Shown: positions 49,354 through 58,745, numbered from the stretch's first letter. The stretch: DNA of 64,000 nucleotides from Bin5 sp965232575 (GCA_965232575.1 CBDDPZ010000007.1:124001-188000); one strand, 5' to 3'. Notes: generated by a model not told the origin, from the sequence alone. Numbers and translations: made by a program.

Positions 49354-49962
49354 TTGACTTCGACTGCCGCCAGCGCAAGGCGGCAGCACCGGCCTCCGCA
49401 ACCACGGCACAAACTTCCCGATGACGGTTCGTGTGTGCGTTTGCGGCCTGCGTGGAAGGACCATGTGTGGGCCTACGACTTCGTGCACCTGAGGCTCCAT
49501 GACGGCACAGGAATACGGTTGCTGACCGTCATCGACGAATACAGCAGGGCGTGTCTGGCGATCCGGGCTGCGCGCAGCATACGGTCTGCCGATGTGATAG
49601 AGGCGCTGGCCGAATTGATGGTGACGAGAGGCGTGCCCGACCATATTCGCTCGGACAACGGCCCGGAGTTTACAGCCCGGGCTGTGCGCGAGTGGCTAGG
49701 GCGTGTGGGAGCCAGGACGCTCTACATCGAGCCTGGGTCGCCGTGGGAGAACGGCTACCTCGAAAGTTTCAACGGCAAGTTGAGGGACGAATTGCTGGAC
49801 AGAGAGGTCTTCTATACGTTGCTGGAGGTGCGTGTGCTGACGGAGCGCTACAGGCGGACTTACAACCGGATCAGACCACACAGCTCTCTGGGCTATCGGC
49901 CGCCGGCCCCTGAGGCCCTCTTGCCTGCTGACCCTGTCCCAGTCCTTGCCGGACTAACATAA
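49354..49962 (+). pseudogene. IS3-family transposase OrfB, C-terminal part
   Basis: The 202-residue frame holds the whole integrase core: HVWAYDFVHLRL with the first Asp, HIRSDNGPEFTARAVREWL with the second Asp, and GSPWENGYLESFNGKLRDEL with the Glu. It ends YNRIRPHSSLGYRPPAPEA. The N-terminal helix-turn-helix half of OrfB and all of OrfA are missing, and the first 25 residues look degraded. It is therefore a remnant although the DDE residues remain. Confidence 0.85.
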
Positions 49963-49991
49963 CGGGTGGTACAAACATCGGGGGCAGGTCA
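49354..49991 (+). mobile_element. Truncated IS3-family element with intact right end
   Basis: A transposase fragment (49354-49962) is followed by GGGGGCAGGTCA (49980-49991), the reverse of the TGACCTGCCCCC end common in this IS group. No OrfA and no left end are present, so the element is a 3' remnant and immobile on its own. It falls near the point where base composition changes. Confidence 0.75.
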
Positions 49992-50105
49992 TGCAGGAAC
50001 TATGAACCACAGATAGAATGGTTGATGGATGCAACAAGCCCTCCTCGTTCATTTATAGTATTATAGCCGGGTAAATTGAGCCAGCATTTCAGCAGGAGAA
50101 CAGGT

Positions 50106-52328
50106 ATGATGACAAAAGACGGAATAACAACCTTCGCCACAAGACCCGGCCTGGAGATCGACCCGGAGTTACGCTTATCGCTCACCTGGGTTATTGCCAT
50201 GCTGGTCTGCGTGGGGTCAGCTGTGACGTTCATGGGTGAATTGCTGGTTGAGCCGGTACAACGGTTGTCCCAAATACCCTTGGTATGTTTTGGCCTGGCT
50301 ATGCTTATCTGGTGGCTGGATCGGTTGGGTGGGACTAGGCTCAGCCGCTGGTTTACCCTCATCGGTCTGAGCATCCTCATCAACCTGGCATTCATCCGAT
50401 TTGGGATATCCGACCTCTACCTATTGATGATCTTGTTGCCCCTTTTGGCGCTGGCGCTCATGACCTGGACTGCGGCGCTGCTCACGGCTTTACTGGAAAC
50501 TATAGGGCTGCTATTCCTGTGGCGAACCATTGGGATAGACCCCATCTCCCTTGTTCTGACAATCGGGCTGATCTGGACGGTACTCGGCCTGCTGTTGGCC
50601 ATCATCGGCCCCCAGGTTCGGCGCAGTCAATGGTCATACGATCAGTTTCACCGAGCGCAGCAGCGATTAGATGAAACGCGGGATCAAAAAGTCCAGTTGG
50701 CCCAAATGCAGGAGGATTTGAAATCGGCCTACCAGACCCAGGAACTGCTCAATCAGCGGTTGGTCGTCCTACGTCAGATTGCTGAGGAAGCTCATGAAGC
50801 CAAGGCCGCCTTTGTGGCCAAGATCAGCCACGAATTTCGGACGCCGTTGAATATAATTCTGGGTCTGATTGACACGATGCTGGAGGTACCTGAAGCCTAT
50901 GGGAAATCGCTGCCACCCTTGCTCATGCAAGTTCTGGAGATCATACAGCGCAACAGCAATCATTTGGCCAGCATGATCAGCGATGTCCTGGATCTCAGCC
51001 AGGCCGATGCAGGCCGGCTGAGACTGCATCGGGAATGGGCCGATTTGGCTGACGATATAAAAAATGCGGTGGTGATGGTGGTGCGTCCGCTGATTGAAAG
51101 GAAAGCACTCACTTTGCAGGTCAGCATTGATGACGATTTCCCCCAAGTTTACTGCGACAGAACCCGTATCCGCCAGGTGGTTCTCAACCTGGTGAGCAAT
51201 GCGGCCCGCTATACGGAGACTGGCGGCATTATCGTCAAGGCAACGCGCCAGGGCAGTGACATTCTTATCAGCGTAACGGATACGGGTCCCGGTATCACCC
51301 CGCAAGAGCTGGACAGAATCTTTGAACCGTTTGCGCAGGCGGACCAAACGCGACCTGCTCAAGGCGGCAGTGGACTCGGCCTCAGCGTCAGCCAACAATT
51401 CATCGAACGTCATCAGGGTCGGATATGGGCCGAAAGTAAATTAGGCTTCGGCAGCACCTTCTCATTCACCCTGCCCATCGCCCCGCCGCTGCCGGCCGGG
51501 GGCACGTCGGCCCCTGGCTTTGCCGAAGACTGGGTTTGGCATGAACGCACCACCTGGCCTCAATTGCCCGAAATGCCGCGCAAACAACGGATAATGGTTT
51601 GTGATGAAAGTGGCGATTTGGCCCCCCTGCTCAGCCGCCATACCGATGAGATTCAGTTTACCGAGAGCCGTGATCTACCTGGCGCTCTCGAAGCGTTGCA
51701 AACCCATCCGACCCATATGCTGATCCTCAATGCAGCCGCTCCCCAACATTTGATCTTATTAATGGAAGAGGCCCGGCAAGCCATACCTGATATGCCCATT
51801 CTTGGGTGTGCCTTTCCGCCGAAAATCAATTATGCCTTAGAGGCCGGGGCTGTCGACTATTTGATCAAGCCGATCAGACAGCCGGATTTAGCCAAGGCCT
51901 TGAATACGCTTGACAAGCCGGTGAAGCGCATTTTGCTGGTGGACGACAATCCGGATATTCGCCAACTCTATACCCAGATGCTCTCTATCATTGACCCTAC
52001 GTTGGAGATTACCCCCACCGCCAGCGGGGCGGAAGCGTTGGCCGAGCTACACCATCGGGTCCGGGGCAGTGAGGCTCCAGATTTGGTCCTACTGGACATT
52101 CTTCTGCCCGATATGTCCGGTTGGCAGGTTTTGGCGGAAAAGAATCAAGACGCGGCGATTCGTGACATTCCGGTGATCGCAATCTCCGGCGATGAGCTTG
52201 TGGCCTGGCCAACACGCAGTAGCGTACTGTTGGCAACGATGGGAGCGGGGGTACCGATTAACAAGCTGCTGCCCTGTTCGCACCGGCTTGCGGCGCTGTT
52301 AATGAAGGCAGATGGGGAATTTGAGTGA
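50106..52328 (+). CDS. Hybrid histidine kinase with one degenerate and one intact receiver domain
   Basis: The protein has 740 residues from ATG 50106, with AGGAG upstream. Five or six membrane segments (residues about 20-185) have little outside the membrane, so it may sense a membrane or intracellular signal. A coiled linker leads to HisKA (FVAKISHEFRTPLNIILGL, phospho-His) and HATPase (NLVSNAARYT, VTDTGPGITPQEL, GGSGLGLSVSQQF). Receiver 1 (about 490-610) has MLILNAAAP where the phospho-acceptor Asp is expected, so it is probably inactive. Receiver 2 (about 615-735) is canonical, with ILLVDDNPDIRQL and VLLDILLPDMSGW. The partner is likely the convergent regulator at 52568-53839. Confidence 0.9.
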   Translation: MMTKDGITTFATRPGLEIDPELRLSLTWVIAMLVCVGSAVTFMGELLVEPVQRLSQIPLVCFGLAMLIWWLDRLGGTRLSRWFTLIGLSILINLAFIRFGISDLYLLMILLPLLALALMTWTAALLTALLETIGLLFLWRTIGIDPISLVLTIGLIWTVLGLLLAIIGPQVRRSQWSYDQFHRAQQRLDETRDQKVQLAQMQEDLKSAYQTQELLNQRLVVLRQIAEEAHEAKAAFVAKISHEFRTPLNIILGLIDTMLEVPEAYGKSLPPLLMQVLEIIQRNSNHLASMISDVLDLSQADAGRLRLHREWADLADDIKNAVVMVVRPLIERKALTLQVSIDDDFPQVYCDRTRIRQVVLNLVSNAARYTETGGIIVKATRQGSDILISVTDTGPGITPQELDRIFEPFAQADQTRPAQGGSGLGLSVSQQFIERHQGRIWAESKLGFGSTFSFTLPIAPPLPAGGTSAPGFAEDWVWHERTTWPQLPEMPRKQRIMVCDESGDLAPLLSRHTDEIQFTESRDLPGALEALQTHPTHMLILNAAAPQHLILLMEEARQAIPDMPILGCAFPPKINYALEAGAVDYLIKPIRQPDLAKALNTLDKPVKRILLVDDNPDIRQLYTQMLSIIDPTLEITPTASGAEALAELHHRVRGSEAPDLVLLDILLPDMSGWQVLAEKNQDAAIRDIPVIAISGDELVAWPTRSSVLLATMGAGVPINKLLPCSHRLAALLMKADGEFE

Positions 52329-52567
52329 GTAAATATCACTCTACCCTCTGCAAAAGCGAACGCTAAAAGCTCCTCATCCGATGCCCCGAGCATATTTGCC
52401 TCAGGTACGCTGAGAACGTCTATCCCTCGTTCACGAAGTCCCCGGATAGCGGCTTTTGACACATGTTCATCCGTATAACATCGAATTCTACTCACGGCCG
52501 TGTTTCTTCAGCTTCTCTTGTAATGGTGATGAAGATTGATGTAGCAACGCCTTTATAAATACTTCAC
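52329..52567 (-). pseudogene. Broken toxin-antitoxin pair (DUF5615-like toxin and antitoxin tail)
   Basis: On the minus strand, GTG at 52493-52495 begins a frame with IRCYTDEHVSKAAIRGLRER and LGASDEELLAFAFAEGRVIF. This is the start of a DUF5615 PIN-like toxin, and it runs out exactly at the 3' end of the histidine-kinase gene. Upstream, a frame ending LLHQSSSPLQEKLKKHGRE overlaps the GTG start by several bases, as an antitoxin gene would; its beginning is lost at the end of the regulator gene. Both are fragments squeezed between two convergent genes. Confidence 0.65.
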
Positions 52568-53839
52568 TCACCCCGCAACCCGACTATATGCTTCATCCAG
52601 CGCCTCGATAAACTCCCGCCGCCGCACCGGCTTTGGCAAATAAAGCGACGCGCCCAGCGCCAAAGCCAGCTCTTCCCGGCGGATGACAGAGCAGACAATG
52701 ATGGGAATGGCCCGGGTATCAGGATGCTCATGCAGACAGGCCAGCAGTTCCCAGCCATCCATACCGGGCAGGAGCACGTCCAGGATGATTAGGTTTGGTT
52801 TTGTGACGGCAATGGTTTCAAAAAGGCGTTCGCCATCGGCCAGATGGATGATCTGATAGGGGGTATTGGTGACAGAGATCCGGAAGAAGGTTACCAGATC
52901 AGCGTTATCATCCACCACAAGTACGGAAATGGGGTCACCGGCAGATGGCAGCCTGAACCGAAAGACAATGGTTTCAGCGGCCCGCCGGATATTGAGCGTA
53001 TCACCTTGATCGCCCAGAAGCTCTTGGATGAGGTCGCTGCTGGGCAGCGGGGCGCTGTCGGGTAGCGTATCGGTGACGATGGGGCCACCTGTCACGGTGA
53101 GGGTGATGATATCCCCTGCCATTTCAGCCAGCAGGACAATTTCGCCCGACGCCATGAGTTGCGCCAACTTCTCGATGGCGGTTAGTAATATTTGCCGCAG
53201 CGCCGAAGGCTGAATCACCGCGGTAAGATTTTTTGGGATGGGGTCAACCCTTAATTGAATATTGTGTTTGGCCGTTAGCACCTGGCCGACCTGCACCACC
53301 CTGGCGATGACGGCGGCCACCTCGCTCTTGGTCTCCGGCACGTTCTGCTGCAAGATGGCTAACTCTTGCTGCACCTGAGAACGCCACGGGTCGGTTTCAA
53401 TGTTGCCGCCATCTGTTGATGGTGTGCCAGCGACTGCTGGCGTATCTGTCCTCCTTTGGCCCCACAGCCATTGCGCCAAATTATGGATGGCTCGCTTCTG
53501 TTCGCGACGAATCTGGCGAATCGACAATTTCATGCGATCACTCGTTTCTTCTTGCGTCAGACCTTGCCGATAGCGCAAATATAAGAGTTCGTATATTCGC
53601 TGACTGTGGTCATAGGGTGCAACATCGGGGGCTGGTTTCAAAGCCTCAATGGCTTTGATGAGCGCAGACTGCATCTCCTTGACGCCCTGCTGCTGTGGCA
53701 TCCCTAACACCTGCCACAATAGCACCGGTGGCTGGTAAACGGGGTCGTTGAGATGGGGTAATGCTTCGTATAAGGCCTGTTCGAGGACTTCAATCGTTTC
53801 CAAATCTTGGTTTTTCGGTTCTGTCATTGTCTTCGCCAC
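52568..53839 (-). CDS. HTH, HATPase-like and receiver domain regulator
   Basis: The protein has 423 residues with GTG at 53837-53839 as start; ATG 53827 is possible. Residues about 85-130 are a sigma-70 region-4-like helix-turn-helix (LLYLRYRQGLTQEETSDRMK, LSIRQIRREQKRAI). Residues about 155-300 resemble a GHKL ATPase lobe (VIQPSALRQILLTAIEKLAQ) but lack the usual N, G1 and G2 motifs. The C-terminal receiver is intact: VLVVDDNADLVTF, LIILDVLLPGMDGW, and the Lys in LPKPVRR. The order HTH-first, receiver-last is the reverse of ordinary response regulators. It is convergent with the hybrid kinase and may be its target. Confidence 0.8.
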   Translation of the reverse strand: MAKTMTEPKNQDLETIEVLEQALYEALPHLNDPVYQPPVLLWQVLGMPQQQGVKEMQSALIKAIEALKPAPDVAPYDHSQRIYELLYLRYRQGLTQEETSDRMKLSIRQIRREQKRAIHNLAQWLWGQRRTDTPAVAGTPSTDGGNIETDPWRSQVQQELAILQQNVPETKSEVAAVIARVVQVGQVLTAKHNIQLRVDPIPKNLTAVIQPSALRQILLTAIEKLAQLMASGEIVLLAEMAGDIITLTVTGGPIVTDTLPDSAPLPSSDLIQELLGDQGDTLNIRRAAETIVFRFRLPSAGDPISVLVVDDNADLVTFFRISVTNTPYQIIHLADGERLFETIAVTKPNLIILDVLLPGMDGWELLACLHEHPDTRAIPIIVCSVIRREELALALGASLYLPKPVRRREFIEALDEAYSRVAG

Positions 53840-53859
53840 ATCCTTGTGATATCCATACG

Positions 53860-53973
53860 CTAGCCGACATTCCCAAAAACTTTTCGAGCCGTTTGGATGC
53901 GCCGCTGCACATGCTCAATCTCCGCCAGTGCGTCACGAATACGAACAGCCAATTGGTGAAGTTGACTATTCAC
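53860..53973 (-). pseudogene. Truncated HEPN (HepT-like) gene
   Basis: A GTG at 53971-53973 overlaps the stop of the nucleotidyltransferase gene by three bases, the usual coupling in MNT-HEPN pairs. The 37-codon frame reads QLAVRIRDALAEIEHVQRRI and stops. This matches the first helix of HEPN proteins, which are normally 100 residues or more with an Rx4-6H motif; that part is missing. It is cut just before the regulator gene begins. Confidence 0.6.
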
Positions 53974-54356
53974 AAAACCACGCCATCACGTTCAATAATG
54001 GCCCTCAGACCAGGACGACACGTATCAGGATCTATCAAATCAACCTTAGTGTCAGCACTTAATCCTGTCACTGCAGCCACAGCAGCGAAAAAACGTTCGG
54101 GGGGAATACCCCAAGCTGCCAGATCAATGTCAGACCAGACAGAATACCCATTCTCCGAAGCCAACGAGCCAAAAAGAACAACGTGTCGAGCCATAAATTT
54201 TTCACGTAAGAGTTTGCTGGCCTGCCGGGCCAGTTGCCATGCCTGTTGTTTTCGATTTATAACGAGCGCATTTGTTACTTCCGAAGTGGCTTGCGTTCTC
54301 GTCGGCTGATATGTTTGCCACTCTTTTGGGGTTAGGTCCAATGCGGTTTTGCTCAT
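53970..54356 (-). CDS. MNT-type nucleotidyltransferase domain protein
   Basis: The 128-residue protein has VVLFGSLASENGYSVWSDID, the GSx10DxD motif of the minimal nucleotidyltransferase fold. The third acidic residue is in KVDLIDPD. Such proteins are antitoxins to HEPN ribonucleases, in some cases by AMPylating them. Its HEPN partner here is reduced to a fragment, so the antitoxin may now be orphaned. Confidence 0.85.
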   Translation of the reverse strand: MSKTALDLTPKEWQTYQPTRTQATSEVTNALVINRKQQAWQLARQASKLLREKFMARHVVLFGSLASENGYSVWSDIDLAAWGIPPERFFAAVAAVTGLSADTKVDLIDPDTCRPGLRAIIERDGVVL

Positions 54357-54849
54357 AACTAAAATTGTATCGCAAAGTATCAGCCGAGGCTAGTGTTCCG
54401 GCAAGAATTTTTTGCCGGATAGAGCGTTTGCGCGGAACAGTTAAAACGGGTTAAAAAATCCACCAAATCCTGCCAATCCGTGTTCTAAATGCGCCCATTT
54501 CGATTTTTTGGCCGGTGATTGGCCGGTTCATGGCCTTGTATATCGCTTTTTAGAGGAGTATCCTACGAGGTTAGGATGGTGGAAACCATTTGACATAGGA
54601 GCAAATGGTGATTGGGGCAAATTACCAGTAACTTCGCAAGGCAATGCTGAACAATTACTAACGAATGAAAGGAGCCGCCCATTAAGCAATAAATTTGTGC
54701 AGAAAAAAAATGGACATTGTAGTCATAACATTTTCAGGAGGAGTCGAACTGTCTCCATCGAGACGACACCGGAGAATGAAAATGGCTATTGGCGGGGATC
54801 TCCCCCCAAGCCCCCGGTCTGCGACGCAATCTTCAAGGGAGAAAGAATA
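54357..54849. other. Intergenic region before the sugar-binding protein gene
   Basis: A hairpin TCCGGCAA/TTGCCGGA lies at 54397-54419, upstream of the divergently transcribed nucleotidyltransferase gene. Short direct repeats (TTGGCCGGT) are at about 54508-54530, and an inverted CCATTT/AAATGG pair surrounds TTGACA near 54590. No gene is supported, though a frame is open from 54508. No convincing -10 box was found. Confidence 0.45.
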
Positions 54850-56262
54850 ATGGCAGAAAAGAATGAAAAACGTTTGAACCGTCGGGACTTTCTGAGAGTT
54901 GGCAGTATGCCGGCAGCCGGCCTTTTGTTGGCCGCCTGTGCAGTTCAGCCAGCTCCGGACAACTCGGCCGAACCTGAAGCCGCAAGTGACCAAGCAGATG
55001 CGCCAGCCCCAGAAGTCATTGAGATATCCGCTGCCAGACATGGCTTTGATGATGATGCGGTGCTTGAAGGGGAGATTATTTCTGTGTTTCGAGAAAGTCA
55101 TCCGCACATTAATGTCAAGCCCGTAGCATTGCCCTGGGAAGATTACAACACAAAGATCCCGGTCATGATCGCCGGGGGAACGGCGCCGGACACGTTTGCC
55201 TGCCATCCCGCGTTGATGTTCCAGGTTGTAGACGCAGGGGCCGCGATTCCCATTAACGATTATATCGATGCGGACTCCGACTTGAACTACGATGACATTC
55301 TGTTCCCCGGCGATGCCAGATTCGGGGACGACATTATGGGGTTGCCGCTCTGGACCTCGAGCCATTGCCTGAGATTCAACAAGGATCTCTTCGAGAAGGC
55401 AGGATTGCCCACCCCGGCCGACCTTTATTGGGAGGACGGAGAGGACGGATGGAATACTGACAGCTTCGTGGAGATGCTGAAAGAACTCAGCATCGATACG
55501 GATGGAGATGGACAGATCGATCAATGGGGATGCGAGGGTTATTGGGGAACCCATACCCTGGCCACCGTCCGCGCCTTCGGCGGCGATTACCTGGACGATC
55601 TGTTCGACCCAAGCAAGTGTACTGTGGAAAGCGCAGAGGTCAAGGCAGCGGTCCAATGGATGGCCGATAATGTCCTAAAACATGAGGTCCAGCCTTCGCC
55701 GGCCCTGAATCTGGCTGAGTTGGGTATCGAATTTAGATCCGGCGTGATCGGTATGGGCATGGCCGCCGGGGGCGCAGTAGAGGATATTCGACCAGGACGG
55801 GAGTTTCCCTTTGGCTGGGACTTGGTCCCGCTACCCGCCGGGCCTGAAGGCTTCATTGTCTGGGGCGACACGGACCAGTCTGTGACTTCGAGCACCACAC
55901 CAAACCCCGACGCTGTCTACGAATGGATGAGCTGGCGAAGCAGCGCGGAGGCTGTACAGCAGACGTATGATGCGGGCGTCCTGCTGGCCACCTATTATAT
56001 GCCAACTCGCAAGTCTATTTTCGACATGGAGGCATACAACAAGCCGCTGAGGGATGGTGGTCTTGATCCCAAGATGATCCCACAACTCCTTGGCCACGTG
56101 AAGCCAGATCCCTTCGTATACAGAACGCCGGCTGCCCTCAAAATTATCTTCACGATAGTGTTCGAAGAGATAAAGAATGTGCTGCGGGGCACCAAGGATA
56201 TCGATGAGGCCATGGCAGAAGCCTGTGTGCTAACTGAAGAGGCTCTGGCCGAAGTCTCCTAG
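54850..56262 (+). CDS. Sugar ABC transporter substrate-binding lipoprotein, family 1
   Basis: The protein has 470 residues from ATG 54850, after AAGGGAG. The signal has a twin-arginine motif (RRDFLRVG) and lipobox (LAAC). The body is a family-1 extracellular solute-binding protein: VKPVALPWEDYNTKIPVMIA, GGTAPDTFACHP, FNKDLFEKAGLPTP, and QWMADNVLKHEVQ. DTDGDGQIDQWG is a calcium-loop-like insertion. Two MalF/MalG-type permease genes follow. The ligand is probably a sugar or polyol; no ATPase gene is in the window, so an ATPase encoded elsewhere would be shared. Confidence 0.92.
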   Translation: MAEKNEKRLNRRDFLRVGSMPAAGLLLAACAVQPAPDNSAEPEAASDQADAPAPEVIEISAARHGFDDDAVLEGEIISVFRESHPHINVKPVALPWEDYNTKIPVMIAGGTAPDTFACHPALMFQVVDAGAAIPINDYIDADSDLNYDDILFPGDARFGDDIMGLPLWTSSHCLRFNKDLFEKAGLPTPADLYWEDGEDGWNTDSFVEMLKELSIDTDGDGQIDQWGCEGYWGTHTLATVRAFGGDYLDDLFDPSKCTVESAEVKAAVQWMADNVLKHEVQPSPALNLAELGIEFRSGVIGMGMAAGGAVEDIRPGREFPFGWDLVPLPAGPEGFIVWGDTDQSVTSSTTPNPDAVYEWMSWRSSAEAVQQTYDAGVLLATYYMPTRKSIFDMEAYNKPLRDGGLDPKMIPQLLGHVKPDPFVYRTPAALKIIFTIVFEEIKNVLRGTKDIDEAMAEACVLTEEALAEVS

Positions 56263-56897
56263 GGCAAAAGAATCGCCGGTTAGACATATTTGCGCCGCGA
56301 AATAGTAGGAACAGAGAGCAGGGAGGCACATTTACATCTTATGCTGCCAGCGAACTCTGATCTCTGTTCCTTTTGCAATCAAAGACGGCCAACGTAAGAA
56401 ACCCAAGCGTAAGGCAATTTCTTGTATTGCCCCAATTCCCTGAATTGCCCAACGTTGGCCTTGCCAATGCAAGGCAGGCTTCAGCTAGCTTTGTGTTGTA
56501 TCAAAGCCCTTTGTGCTGTACCAAAGCTGCTCAAATGGGTTTCTGCCGCTACGCGTCGCTGCGCTTACCGGAGAAGCCGGCGGGTGTGTCCTGAATCTTA
56601 GGAAGTAGCATCCCTTCGACAAGCTCAGGACAGGCCCGAGTAGGGTGGAGCGGAGCGGAAACCGTATCCAGGGGTGGGGCTCACGCAACGATTCGAGGCT
56701 AACCCGCACCTTTCGATACGCCTCCGCTCTGCTTCGGCTACTCAAGATGCTACATTCTGAAAATTCGCCTAAATTCTGGGACACACCCGAAGCCGGCTTG
56801 AGCATTGACGGGCAAGAGATTCCAGCCTATCATACCCCGAGTTTACGCATAAACCGGGGGCTTTCCCGCGTTCTCCCATAAAAGAAAAGACGTCAAC
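56263..56897. other. Long intergenic region with hairpin and repeats
   Basis: A perfect inverted repeat AGGAACAGAGA/TCTCTGTTCCT is at 56307-56317 and 56361-56371. CCCTTCGACAAGCTCAGG (from 56612) is a widespread intergenic repeat, with related TTTCGATACGC at 56718. A hairpin followed by CTTTCCCGCG (56831-56882) precedes the permease start. No gene is supported. Confidence 0.55.
56307..56371 (+). repeat. Inverted repeat after the sugar-binding protein gene
   Basis: The 11-bp perfect arms are separated by 43 bases. It lies 45 bases after the binding-protein stop and before the permease genes. No U-run follows, so mRNA protection or damping is as likely as termination. Confidence 0.55.
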
Positions 56898-57785
56898 ATG
56901 CTGGGTAAAAATAGAATGTTCTGGCGACGCAACATTGAGGGTTATCTTTTCATCTCACCCTGGATTATTGGTTTTGTCGTGTTCACCGCCGGGGCCTTGC
57001 TCGGCTCATTTTCAATCAGCCTGACCAAATGGAATATCGTCGGTACGCCTGAGATTGTGGGGTTGGCGAACTACCAGAAGATGGTGGAGGATCGGTTCTT
57101 TTGGCAGTCGATCAAGGTCACCCTCTACTATCTGCTCAACGTGCCCCTCAACGTCGTCTTGGGGCTGCTCCTCGCCCTGCTTCTCAATCAGAAAGTGAAG
57201 GGGCTTTCTGTCTTTCGCACCATCTTCTTTTTGCCAAGCGTAGCCGCAGGCGTCGCGGTTTCGTTGTTGTGGATGTGGATCTTTAACCCGCGCTTCGGTA
57301 TCATCAACGTCCTGCTGAAAAAGATTGGCATCATTGGCCCCTTGTGGTTGGGGAGCGAAGCATGGGCGATACCTGCGCTGATCATCATGAGTATCTGGGG
57401 AGTCGGCGGCGGTATGCTCATCTACCTGGGCGCATTGCAGGGCATTCCTACCGCCTTTTATGAGGCGGCCACCTTAGATGGCGCCGGCGCTTGGAAGAAG
57501 CTTCTCCACATAACGGTTCCCATGATCACGCCGGTCTTGTTGCTCAATCTGGTCATGGGCGTGATTGTCTCATTCCAGGTTTTTACCCAGGCCTACGTCA
57601 TGACCGATGGTGGCCCTAACTACGCTACGCTCTTCTATGTGATGTACTTGTACCAGCAGGCTTTCGTGTGGTTCAACATGGGCTATGCATCGGCGTTGAG
57701 CTGGGTCTTGTTCCTGATCATTTTGGTCTTCACCGTCATCATCCTCAAAACGTCCTCCAGTTGGGTCTACTATGAGAGTGACTGA
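56898..57785 (+). CDS. Sugar ABC transporter permease (MalF type)
   Basis: The 295-residue protein has six membrane segments, beginning GYLFISPWIIGFVVFTAGAL. The EAA motif reads YEAATLDGAGAWKKLLHITV, followed by PMITPVLLLNLVMGVIVSFQ. This is the first-permease type of carbohydrate ABC importers. It is followed by the MalG-type gene 33 bases on. Confidence 0.93.
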   Translation: MLGKNRMFWRRNIEGYLFISPWIIGFVVFTAGALLGSFSISLTKWNIVGTPEIVGLANYQKMVEDRFFWQSIKVTLYYLLNVPLNVVLGLLLALLLNQKVKGLSVFRTIFFLPSVAAGVAVSLLWMWIFNPRFGIINVLLKKIGIIGPLWLGSEAWAIPALIIMSIWGVGGGMLIYLGALQGIPTAFYEAATLDGAGAWKKLLHITVPMITPVLLLNLVMGVIVSFQVFTQAYVMTDGGPNYATLFYVMYLYQQAFVWFNMGYASALSWVLFLIILVFTVIILKTSSSWVYYESD

Positions 57786-57825
57786 GGCCTGCCACATTCG
57801 TCGTCGGAGGTGATACTCGTGTCCA
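57786..57825 (+). repeat. Ribosome-binding/start module, copy 1
   Basis: The forty bases containing GGAGG, an 8-base spacer and a GTG start codon of the second permease gene are repeated exactly at 58946-58985. Confidence 0.85.
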
Positions 57826-58730
57826 GTCAAATCGCTGCTGACAGCGTCCCTGGCCGGCAGAAACGCGATCTCTCTTCTGTCAGATACTTCCAGAGCCAAC
57901 GATTCCAAAATCGCGTTGCTACTATCCTCATCTTTCTTGTGTTAATTGCTGGTACCATTTTTATCATGCTGCCTTTTTTCTGGATGATCAGCACTTCGCT
58001 GAAAAGACCGGGAACAGAATTTGCCTTTCCCATCGAATGGATTCCGAATCCGCCCTACTGGCCGAACTATCCAGATGCATGGACGCTTTTGCCCTTCAGC
58101 ACATGGTTTTCAAATACAGTGATCATCACCTCCGTCAGCATCATCGGCCACGTGGTGTCCTGTGCAATCGTCGGCTTTGGGTTTGCCCGCATCCGCTTTG
58201 TGGGACGTGATGTGCTTTTTGTACTGGTCCTGGCCACCCTGATGTTGCCCTATCCTTCCATCGTGGCCCCCCTATTTTTGCTCTTCAAGAACCTGGGCTG
58301 GATCGATACGTTTTTACCCCTGATCGTGCCAACCTTCTTTGCCAGCAATGCCTTCTACATTTTTCTACTGCGGCAATTTTTCAGGACCATACCCATGGAT
58401 CTGGATGACGTGGCAAGAGTTGATGGCTGTAACACCTTTGGGGTCTTCTGGCACATAGCGCTGCCTCTGACGAGACCCGCTATGGGGGTTATTGCTGTTT
58501 TTGCCTTCATGCTTCATTGGAACGATTTTCTGGGACCGCTTATCTTCCTGTCCACAACGGAAAACTTCACGCTGGCCCTCGGCTTGCGCTTCTTTCAGGG
58601 CCAATACCAGGTCCAATGGTCACTGCTTATGGCCACCTCCCTCGTGATCCTTTTGCCCACCATTGTCGTCTTCTTCGTTGCTCAAAAATATTATATTCAG
58701 GGCATCGTGGTGACCGGTATCAAGGGCTAA
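57819..58730 (+). CDS. Sugar ABC transporter permease (MalG type)
   Basis: The protein has 303 residues starting at GTG 57819, with GGAGG 8 bases upstream; a GTG at 57810 overlaps that site and is less likely. There are six membrane segments. LPFFWMISTSLKRPG is typical of the second permease, and the EAA motif reads LDDVARVDGCNTFGVFWHIA with LPLTRPAMGVI. It ends QKYYIQGIVVTGIKG as MalG-like proteins do. With the MalF-type protein it forms the channel for the binding protein at 54850. Confidence 0.93.
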   Translation: MSSQIAADSVPGRQKRDLSSVRYFQSQRFQNRVATILIFLVLIAGTIFIMLPFFWMISTSLKRPGTEFAFPIEWIPNPPYWPNYPDAWTLLPFSTWFSNTVIITSVSIIGHVVSCAIVGFGFARIRFVGRDVLFVLVLATLMLPYPSIVAPLFLLFKNLGWIDTFLPLIVPTFFASNAFYIFLLRQFFRTIPMDLDDVARVDGCNTFGVFWHIALPLTRPAMGVIAVFAFMLHWNDFLGPLIFLSTTENFTLALGLRFFQGQYQVQWSLLMATSLVILLPTIVVFFVAQKYYIQGIVVTGIKG

Positions 58731-58745
58731 GAGGTGTGTAACATC

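Noticed and set aside
52145..52328. C-terminal half of the frame starting at 52495 on the minus strand
   Set aside because: It is antisense to the histidine-kinase receiver domain and no longer resembles a DUF5615 protein there.
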